Part shown: piece by piece, positions 1 to 4,808 of the stretch
How the letters are laid out: each line of letters starts with the position of its first letter
How positions within the stretch are numbered: position 1 is the first letter of the stretch
Origin: Candidatus Woesearchaeota archaeon
Lineage (GTDB): Archaea > Nanobdellota > Nanobdellia > Woesearchaeales > JAFCFN01
Direction of reading: 5' to 3'
DNA: 6,514 bases
Assembly: GCA_017609245.1 (NCBI GenBank)
Contig: JAFCEI010000038.1
Location: forward strand, 1-6,514
Program-made: the position numbers and the translations under genes
The notes under the pieces: model-generated
What the model was told of the DNA's origin: nothing
Database searches by the model: none
The model's input: only the letters and a program-made list of their open reading frames with translations

Positions 1-563
1 AAGCAGTTGAAGAGAAAATCAAAACAACTTTCTGGCAGGAACTTGCAAAACAGATAAAAGACTAGGATGACAAGAAAAAGTTGGATAAGATAATAATTGC
101 AAGCCCATCGTTTTGGAAAGAATATCTGATAAAAGAGATCAAAGAAACATCACTAAAAAACAAGATAGTCCAGGCATCATGCTCATCAGTTGACAAGACA
201 GGACTAAACGAGATTCTCAAGCGGCCAGAACTTATCAATGTTCTGAAAGAAGAAAGAATCGCAGAAGAAATCAATATTGTTGAAGATCTGCTGACAGAGA
301 TAAAAAAACAAGGCAAAGTAAGCTATGGATTGAAAGAAACAGAACAAGCGATCAATGCAGGAGCAGCTAAAAAATTACTAGTTACAGGAGACTTTCTCAA
401 AAAGATGAGGGAGCAGGGAAAGTCAGAGCAGATAAATGAGCTGATAAGGCTTGCAGAGCAGATCAAAGGCGTGGTCATGATAATCTCTTCAGAACACGAA
501 GGCGGAAAAAAATTGGATTCTTTAGGCGGAATCGGGGCCCTGTTAAGATACAAACTAAACTAA
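1..563 (+). CDS. pelA: mRNA surveillance protein Pelota (aPelota/Dom34), 5'-truncated by window, in-frame TAG
   Basis: Pelota is the archaeal/eukaryotic paralogue of release factor aRF1. It enters the A site of stalled ribosomes and, with an ABCE1-type ATPase, splits them. The window holds the C-terminal half. From the first full codon at 3 the frame reads a helix (FWQELAKQIKD), a TAG at 63-65, then DDKKKLDKIIIASPSFWKEY, the core strand and helix of the central eRF1_2 domain. The eRF1_3 domain follows from GKVSYGLKETEQAI to the typical end SSEHEGG...LGGIGALLRYKLN and a TAA stop. Pelotas are about 340-360 residues, so roughly half lies outside the window. Sequence on both sides of the TAG fits the family without a length change, so I annotate one gene. 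The alternative is a separate short gene from TTG at 81 (160 residues), which would begin inside the central domain and is structurally unlikely. The 3' end overlaps the convergent lipid-kinase gene by 9 bases. Family assignment is firm; the status of the TAG is not. Confidence 0.88.
63..65 (+). other. In-frame amber (TAG) codon inside Pelota
   Basis: The codons run AAA GAC TAG GAT GAC AAG in the frame that carries Pelota homology both before and after. It falls between the helix ending QIKD and the strand DKIIIAS of the central domain, a variable linker where an inserted or substituted residue should be tolerated. From memory of the family, euryarchaeal Pelotas often have an ordinary residue such as Tyr here, one base change from TAG. 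It could be a recoded sense codon, programmed readthrough, a true nonsense mutation or a sequencing error. Confidence 0.75.
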
Positions 564-1121
564 GCTCATGATCAATCCAGAAATAACGCCAATTGTCAGG
601 TTATCATCTAATTTTATCAGCCTAGAGTAGAGCTCAGACAAAGTTGCTGCAAAAGAACCAACTAAAATCAAACTCCAGCCCATATTCAAAATCAGTCCGA
701 TGATAAAGCAAGATACAAAACAAGCCAAACTACCTTCCAAGCTTTTTTTCCTGAATATTTTTGTCCTTCCAAACTTTGTTCCAATATATTCTGCAAAAAA
801 ATCACCATAAATCAAGAATAATACAGCAGCCATAGCAATCCTTGCTTCAAAAAACATCATAGGCAAAAGAATGCCGATGAAAAACAAGATGATTGTTGAA
901 AACTTGTTTCTCTCCTTTTCTTTCAAAAATAATCCAAATCTCTTAAACAAATAATCATTAAACCTCTTATCCTTAAGCCTGACAACATCAATCACGAACA
1001 ATAGCACAATCAGCGCATCTAATGAAACAATTGCAGCTGCACACCCGCACACCCAAAACAAAACCGCGAAAAAACTTCCCACCAACAATCTTATAATCAG
1101 CTTTCTCCAGATTTTCATCAT
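555..1121 (-). CDS. Membrane CTP-dependent lipid kinase-like protein (dolichol/polyprenol kinase, SEC59/DGK1/VTE5 family)
   Basis: This is a 188-residue polytopic membrane protein. Hydrophobic segments lie near residues 8-32, 34-48, 76-90, 94-110, 132-147, 150-162 and 176-188. Family hallmarks are a GD pair at 106-107 in a membrane segment (LIYGDFFAEYIG), FGRTK at 117-121, KSLEG at 126-130 and DDNLTI at 172-177. These match the SEC59/DGK1/VTE5 group, which uses CTP to phosphorylate lipid alcohols such as dolichol, phytol or diacylglycerol. In an archaeon the likely substrate is a polyprenol or geranylgeraniol-type alcohol, which is inference. The usual N-terminal RKxxH motif appears as RKLII (6-10), so the expected His seems to be absent. 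It is the last gene of a three-gene operon, and its start overlaps the stop of the small membrane gene (ATGA). It ends in TAG at 557-555, followed in frame by three sense codons and TAA at 545-543. CDP-archaeol synthase-like proteins are related in appearance, so the exact substrate is uncertain. Confidence 0.78.
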   Translation of the reverse strand: MMKIWRKLIIRLLVGSFFAVLFWVCGCAAAIVSLDALIVLLFVIDVVRLKDKRFNDYLFKRFGLFLKEKERNKFSTIILFFIGILLPMMFFEARIAMAAVLFLIYGDFFAEYIGTKFGRTKIFRKKSLEGSLACFVSCFIIGLILNMGWSLILVGSFAATLSELYSRLIKLDDNLTIGVISGLIMSLV

Positions 1122-1348
1122 TTAATCACCAAATCTTTTAGGGCAACTAGCGCCCAAAATGAATTCAATATCAAAAAAATAGTTGCATTTGTGAAAGCAG
1201 CATAAACAATGAGTATCCCAGCCCCAAGGAAATTAAGCAGATCATATGTAAAATCTTCCCTATTCAGCCTTCCAGAATTCTCCAGGAAAAACGCAATACA
1301 TATCATCAATAACCCAACACTTCCGACCAATGTTAAAGCCAAACTCAT
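1118..1348 (-). CDS. Small three-helix membrane protein, CBU_0592-like
   Basis: This 76-residue protein consists almost entirely of three hydrophobic helices (about 3-22, 34-52 and 55-73). A polar loop, ENSGRLNREDFTYD, joins the first two. The pattern of glycine-rich helix 1, a short polar loop with G-[KR]-L, an LLN-x-LGA motif at the start of helix 2 and LN-x-x-WALVAL in helix 3 matches the small integral membrane family named after Coxiella CBU_0592. No biochemical function is established for that family as far as I know. The start is supported by a minus-strand GTGAT (1362-1358) nine bases upstream and by a 4-base ATGA overlap with the pta stop. Its own TGA overlaps the next start in the same way, so all three genes should be translationally coupled. 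There is no signal peptide separate from helix 1. The family call is from remembered pattern; that this is a real gene is well supported by its position. Confidence 0.75.
   Translation of the reverse strand: MSLALTLVGSVGLLMICIAFFLENSGRLNREDFTYDLLNFLGAGILIVYAAFTNATIFLILNSFWALVALKDLVIK
1125..1130 (-). promoter_or_regulatory. Ribosome binding site of the lipid kinase-like gene
   Basis: On the minus strand GGTGAT, a six-base match to the archaeal Shine-Dalgarno consensus, lies within the last codons of the upstream gene. It sits 3 bases before the first ATG (1121-1119) and 6 bases before the second ATG (1118-1116). The spacing favours the second Met as the main start, shortening the protein by one residue. 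The first ATG keeps the classical ATGA overlap. Confidence 0.6.
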
Positions 1349-2259
1349 CTTGTCTGCATCACACTGATCCTGGCCAACTCAACAATATCATCCACGCTGC
1401 AGCCTCTTGATAAATCATTAACAGGTTTTGACAATCCCTGGATAATGGGACCAACTGCCTTGGCTTTGCAAAACCTTTCAACTAATTTATATCCAATATT
1501 TCCAGAATTCAGGTCAGGGAACACCAAAACATTTGCATCTCCTTTGACTGCAGAATCAGGACACTTCTTTTTAGCAACCTCAGGAACAATTGCAGCATCT
1601 AGCTGCATCTCACCATCAATAACAAGTTCAGGATTTTTCCTTTTAGCAATTCTAACAGCTTTCTTAACCTTATCAACATCAGCGCCCCTTGCAGAACCTT
1701 TTGTTGAATAGCTCAGCATAGCCACCCTTGGTTTATTCTTTGTTAACGCCTTGAAAGTTTTTGCAGAAAGCAGAGCAATCCCTGCAAGTTCTTTAGCATC
1801 AGGATTGGCCTGCACAGCAACATCAGCAAACAGATACTGTTTTTTACCAACATTCATCAGCATAGCGCCTGATGCTTTTTCCCTATGCTTGATAATTTGA
1901 AAACCAGGTATCAAAACATTCCTGGTTTCAGTTTCAGCACCTGCAATAAGCGCGTCAGCATCACCATCATTCAGCATCATCATCCCAAAATAAATTCTTC
2001 GCTTAACCAGTTTTAGAGCAGCATCAATTTTTAATTTTCTTAATTTGCTTAATCTCTTAGCAAACTTTTTTAGATCAGGACTCTTGATATGATCAATAAC
2101 AATAACATTCTCCAGCCTAATGTTCAACCTATCTGCTTTTGAATAAATCTTCTTTACATTACCCAATAAGATAACGTCAGCAATTCTTTTTTTGGAGATT
2201 ATCTCGGCAGCCTTAAGAATTCTTTCTTCATCACCTTCAGGAAAAACAATCTTTTTCAT
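1345..2259 (-). CDS. pta: Phosphate acetyltransferase (short form)
   Basis: The enzyme interconverts acetyl-CoA plus phosphate and acetyl phosphate plus CoA in the cytoplasm. At 304 residues it is the short single-domain form, slightly below the usual 325-335, with no N-terminal DRTGG/BioD-like extension. It opens with KKIVFPEGDEERILKAAE and carries DGDADALIAGAETETRNVL, the FADVAVQANPDAKELAGIA block, and a C-terminal signature FPDLNSGNIGYKLVERF...GPIIQGL.KPVNDLSRGCSVDD. Ser284, Arg285 and Asp291 in DLSRGCSVDD line up with residues described as catalytic in the Methanosarcina thermophila enzyme (Ser309, Arg310 and Asp316, from memory). The related phosphate butyryltransferases lack such close agreement with this signature, so acetyl is the best substrate guess. 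It is the first gene of a minus-strand operon, with no acetate kinase gene in the window. No strong Shine-Dalgarno precedes ATG 2259; a TATA-like box about 31 bases upstream suggests a nearly leaderless transcript. Confidence 0.92.
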   Translation of the reverse strand: MKKIVFPEGDEERILKAAEIISKKRIADVILLGNVKKIYSKADRLNIRLENVIVIDHIKSPDLKKFAKRLSKLRKLKIDAALKLVKRRIYFGMMMLNDGDADALIAGAETETRNVLIPGFQIIKHREKASGAMLMNVGKKQYLFADVAVQANPDAKELAGIALLSAKTFKALTKNKPRVAMLSYSTKGSARGADVDKVKKAVRIAKRKNPELVIDGEMQLDAAIVPEVAKKKCPDSAVKGDANVLVFPDLNSGNIGYKLVERFCKAKAVGPIIQGLSKPVNDLSRGCSVDDIVELARISVMQTR

Positions 2260-2285
2260 TTATATCAGGTCAAAAAGAGCCTGCA

Positions 2286-2294
2286 CTTTAAAAA
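2286..2294 (-). promoter_or_regulatory. Candidate TATA box for the pta operon
   Basis: The minus strand reads TTTTTAAAG, centred about 31 bases before the pta ATG. With the archaeal TATA-to-start distance of about 25-27 bases, transcription would begin only a few bases before the ATG, consistent with the missing ribosome binding site. A second possible box, AATATAAAG (minus strand, 2329-2321), would give a leader of about 40 bases. The whole region is AT-rich, so neither is certain. Confidence 0.4.
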
Positions 2295-2342
2295 CATTTT
2301 CAAAAACATCGTTGTTTCCACTTTATATTCATAACACAAATC

Positions 2343-2350
2343 TTTATATA
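2343..2350 (+). promoter_or_regulatory. TATA box for the TrmB-like regulator
   Basis: TTTATATA matches the archaeal TATA consensus and is preceded by an A-rich BRE-like stretch (CACAAATC). Transcription should start near 2372-2376, giving a leader of about 50 bases. The leader contains a purine-rich AGAGGGGG at about 2409-2416, 6 bases before ATG 2423, as ribosome binding site. A weaker TTTTATAC at 2360-2367 is an alternative. Confidence 0.6.
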
Positions 2351-2354
2351 TGAG

Positions 2355-2402
2355 TTCTGTTTTATACTCTATTAGTTAATACACACTGTTACTAAAACAG
2401 AA
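2355..2402. repeat. Perfect 10-bp inverted repeat, candidate operator
   Basis: TTCTGTTTTA (2355-2364) and TAAAACAGAA (2393-2402) are exact reverse complements separated by 28 bases. Between them lies a second imperfect pair, TTAGTTAA (2372-2379) with TTACTAA (2389-2395). The outer arms are centred 38 bp apart. The left arm begins only 5 bp after the TATA box and the right arm lies in the predicted leader, so a bound regulator would cover the transcription start. The left arm is probably upstream of the transcript start, which favours a DNA site over an RNA hairpin. The binding protein is unknown; autoregulation by the adjacent TrmB-like protein is the simplest guess. Confidence 0.5.
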
Positions 2403-2422
2403 TAAAAAAGAGGGGGTTTAAG

Positions 2423-3217
2423 ATGATTGTTGAAGACGAATTTTTAACAAAATTAAGGAGATACTTCGGTTTAAACTTATATGAGGTGAAGATTTGGACT
2501 GCATTGCTTAGCAGAGGAGTAAGCACAGCAGGTGAATTATCAGACATTGCAAATGTCCCAAGATCAAGAAGTTATGATGTTCTAGAATCCTTGGAAAAAA
2601 AAGGGTTTGTTGTTTTAAAATTAGGAAAGCCGATCAAATATTTGGCAGTTGCCCCTGATGAAGTTGTTGAAAGAGTAAAGAAGAACTTCCAGGAAGAAGC
2701 AAAAACAAGAGTCAAGAATCTCGAAAACCTGAAATCAACAGATGTTCTACAGGAATTAAAAACATTGCACAATAAAGGAATAGAGCTAGTGGAGCCGATG
2801 GATATGAGCGGAAGCCTAAGAGGAAGACACAATATTTACAATCATCTGGAATCTGCAATAAGAAATGCATCAAAGTCAATTTCAATAATGACAACATCAG
2901 AAGGCCTATTAAGAAAAGTGGATGCACTTAAGCCAACCCTTGAAAAGATAAAGAAAAAAGGAGTTAAGATAAGAATTGCTGCTCCGATGACAAAAGACAC
3001 TAAAAAGCTTGTCAAGGATCTGGCAAATATTGCAGAAATAAAGCACACATCTGAAAATGCAAGATTCTGCGTGATTGATGGTCAAGACCTATTGTTTATG
3101 ATAATGGATGATAAAGAAGTTCATCCAACATATGACATTGGAATTTGGATGAAATCACCATATTTTGCTTCAACAGTTGAAAATATGTTTGATATGCACT
3201 GGAGAACAACAAAATAA
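2423..3217 (+). CDS. TrmB-like transcriptional regulator
   Basis: This 264-residue protein is predicted to be a cytoplasmic DNA-binding regulator. Residues 16-80 form a TrmB-type winged helix: LNLYEVKIWTALLSRG, then TAGELSDIANVPRSRSYDVL with the recognition helix around 45-58, and a wing at 61-74 (GFVVLKLGKPIKYLAV). Residues 80-115 look like a charged helical, probably coiled-coil, dimerisation linker (VVERVKKNFQEEAKTRVKNL). Residues 130-264 resemble the phospholipase-D-like effector-binding domain of this family: SISIMTTSEGLL, a VKIRIAAP strand and a RFCVIDGQDLLFMI strand pair, and a C-terminal ENMFDMHW helix. No HKD catalytic motif is present, so no enzyme activity is expected. TrmB itself senses sugars and controls sugar uptake and metabolism, but the ligand here cannot be read from sequence. 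It is divergent from the pta operon across 163 bases that contain an inverted repeat, suggesting control of itself and possibly of pta. The start is supported by AGAGGGGG six bases upstream. Confidence 0.85.
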   Translation: MIVEDEFLTKLRRYFGLNLYEVKIWTALLSRGVSTAGELSDIANVPRSRSYDVLESLEKKGFVVLKLGKPIKYLAVAPDEVVERVKKNFQEEAKTRVKNLENLKSTDVLQELKTLHNKGIELVEPMDMSGSLRGRHNIYNHLESAIRNASKSISIMTTSEGLLRKVDALKPTLEKIKKKGVKIRIAAPMTKDTKKLVKDLANIAEIKHTSENARFCVIDGQDLLFMIMDDKEVHPTYDIGIWMKSPYFASTVENMFDMHWRTTK

Positions 3218-3246
3218 TCTAATGTAATACCTAATAATAGGCAAAC

Positions 3247-3256
3247 ATATTTAAAT
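3247..3256 (+). promoter_or_regulatory. TATA box of the pheST operon (leaderless)
   Basis: ATATTTAAAT, with the BRE-like GCAAAC just before it, is centred about 31 bases before the pheS ATG at 3283. The predicted transcription start is near 3278-3280, giving a leader of 3-5 bases. No Shine-Dalgarno sequence is present (the bases before ATG are CTTTTAAACAA), which agrees with leaderless translation. Confidence 0.65.
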
Positions 3257-3264
3257 TCCTTCTT

Positions 3265-3276
3265 GTTTTTTCTTTT
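3265..3276 (+). terminator. T-rich tract, possible terminator of the TrmB-like gene
   Basis: GTTTTTTCTTTT lies about 50 bases after the regulator stop codon. Archaeal RNA polymerase can terminate at such oligo-T runs without a hairpin. The tract also sits in the initiation region of pheS, where T-rich sequence may occur by chance or serve melting, so this is a weak call. Confidence 0.3.
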
Positions 3277-3282
3277 AAACAA

Positions 3283-4803
3283 ATGGAAATAAAAGCACTT
3301 ATAGCTAAATTACACCAATTAGAAAGGCAAGTTCTACCTGTATTAGAAAGCTATACATACTTATCTGATATAGCAAAAGCAACAAATTTAAAAGAAGTAC
3401 AGGTTATGAGGGCTTTGCAATGGCTCCAAAACAAGAAAATCATCGAATTAAGCTCTGAAACCAAGAAATTTGTTGATTTAGATGTAAACGGTAAAAAATA
3501 CCTAAAAGAGGGTTTGCCAGAAAGAAGACTTCTTACTGTACTTAAAAAATCCAAACTCACAATAAAACAGGCAGCTGAAAAAGCAAAACTCACAAAAGAA
3601 GAATTAAATATATGCTTAGGGATTCTAAGAAAAAAAGCAGCCATATTTATAACAAAAGAAAAAGAACTAGTCATAAAACTATTGGATCAAGGTAAAAAAT
3701 TGCTGGAAAAAGAAACAGCTGAAGAAAGATTCCTCAAAAAAGAATTCCCTGTTGACATAGAATCACTTAAAGCAGAAGAAAAACTGGCGCTAGAAAATCT
3801 TAAACAAAGGAAAAAGATATTGAATATAGTAGAGAAAAAAACCAAAAATGCTCAACTCACAGAACTAGGCAAGCAACTTCTGGAATCAGGAATAGAAATA
3901 ACAGATATAATGGACAGGCTGACATCAGAGATGCTTAAGACAGGAAAATGGAGAGAAAAAAAGTTTAGGCCATATGACATAATGATCAATGTTCCTTCAA
4001 TCAATATAGGAAAAGCTCAGCACTATAGGGCTTTTCTAGACCAGGCAAGGCAAAAATTCTTATCAATGGGCTTTACAGAGATGACAGGCCCGATTGTTGA
4101 AACAGATTTTTGGGACATGGACGCGCTATACATGCCTCAGTTTCATTCTGCTAGAGACATCCATCAGGCCCATTACATAAAAGATCCCCAGTATGGTGAA
4201 TTAGACGAAAAACTGGTGAACAAGGTCAAGCAGGCGCATGAAAATGGCCTTGGGACAGGCTCAAAGGGGTGGCAGTATAAATTTGATACAAAAAGAACGC
4301 ACAGGCTCCTGCTAAGAACGCAAGGAACTGCATGTTCAGCAAGAAAACTGGCATCTAAAGATATTAATATCCCAGGAAAATATTTTGGAATAACAAGGTG
4401 CTTTAGATATGATGTAACAGACTCAACACACTTGGCTGATTTCACACAGATTGAAGGGATTGTTGCAGAAGAAGGATTAAACATAAGGCACTTATTCGGG
4501 TTATTGAAAATGTTTGCAAAAGAATTTGCAGATGCAGAAGAGATAAAGATAGTGCCTGGTTATTTTCCATTCACAGAGCCAAGTGCAGAATTGTTTGTGA
4601 AACATCCTGAGTTAGGGTGGGTTGAACTGGGCGGAGCAGGAATATTCAGGCCAGAGATGACAAAACCTCTGGGCATAGATGTCCCTGTCATTGCATGGGG
4701 ATTGGGAATTGACAGGCTGGCAATGTGCAAACTAGGAATAAAAGATATAAGGCAATTATACTCGCAAGATTTGGAACTGCTAAGAAAAACAAAATTACCT
4801 TAA
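3283..4803 (+). CDS. pheS: Phenylalanyl-tRNA synthetase alpha subunit
   Basis: This is the catalytic subunit of the (alpha-beta)2 enzyme that charges tRNA-Phe. At 506 residues it has the archaeal/eukaryotic architecture. Residues 1 to about 210 are winged-helix-like tRNA-binding modules (LSDIAKATNLKEVQVMRAL, then LTIKQAAEKAKLTKEELNI). A linker, LTSEMLKTGKWREKKFRPYD, leads into the class II catalytic core. Motif 1 is in LDQARQKFLSMGFTEMTGPI. Motif 2 is FRYDVTDSTHLADFTQIEG (374-392) with Arg375, His383, Gln389 and Glu391. The Phe pocket is PGYFPFTEPSAELF, and motif 3 is GLGIDRLAM (473-481) with Arg478. A Thr (388) stands where the family usually has His in FHQ.EG, while the Gln and Glu that contact the substrate amino group are kept. 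The ATG at 3283 fits a TATA box about 31 bases upstream and leaderless translation. The stop lies 5 bases before pheT, so the subunits are co-transcribed. Confidence 0.96.
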   Translation: MEIKALIAKLHQLERQVLPVLESYTYLSDIAKATNLKEVQVMRALQWLQNKKIIELSSETKKFVDLDVNGKKYLKEGLPERRLLTVLKKSKLTIKQAAEKAKLTKEELNICLGILRKKAAIFITKEKELVIKLLDQGKKLLEKETAEERFLKKEFPVDIESLKAEEKLALENLKQRKKILNIVEKKTKNAQLTELGKQLLESGIEITDIMDRLTSEMLKTGKWREKKFRPYDIMINVPSINIGKAQHYRAFLDQARQKFLSMGFTEMTGPIVETDFWDMDALYMPQFHSARDIHQAHYIKDPQYGELDEKLVNKVKQAHENGLGTGSKGWQYKFDTKRTHRLLLRTQGTACSARKLASKDINIPGKYFGITRCFRYDVTDSTHLADFTQIEGIVAEEGLNIRHLFGLLKMFAKEFADAEEIKIVPGYFPFTEPSAELFVKHPELGWVELGGAGIFRPEMTKPLGIDVPVIAWGLGIDRLAMCKLGIKDIRQLYSQDLELLRKTKLP

Positions 4804-4808
4804 ATAAA

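Noticed and set aside
67..93. ATG at 67 just after the TAG, as a restart site.
   Set aside because: It is in another frame and stops after eight codons (MTRKSWIR).
81..563. Separate short gene starting at TTG 81, with AGGATGA ten bases upstream as a ribosome binding site.
   Set aside because: It would start in the middle of the Pelota central domain, and the codons before the TAG already belong to the same domain. Kept only as an alternative.
1445..1711. Plus-strand open frame of 88 codons opposite pta.
   Set aside because: It is the antisense shadow of the conserved Pta C-terminal signature, with no ribosome binding site or promoter.
2260..2422. Small RNA, tRNA, riboswitch or CRISPR-like repeat in the only sizeable intergenic region.
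   Set aside because: There is no cloverleaf, no repeated units and no GC-rich structure. Only the TATA-like boxes, the inverted repeat and a ribosome binding site are visible.
2810..3217. Phospholipase-D-like nuclease activity in the C-terminal part of the TrmB-like protein.
   Set aside because: No HxK...D catalytic motif is present; the fold is used for ligand binding in this regulator family.
4173..4484. Open frame of 103 codons on the minus strand inside pheS.
   Set aside because: It is opposite a strongly conserved catalytic domain, has no recognisable protein features, and is explained by the codon pattern of pheS. The same applies to minus-strand frames at 3351-3674, 2572-2832, 2712-2927 and 2842-3048.
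4725..4808. Longer pheT beginning at ATG 4725.
   Set aside because: The 28 extra residues are pheS sequence in another frame. The family N-terminus MPTINF begins at 4809, 5 bases after the pheS stop.
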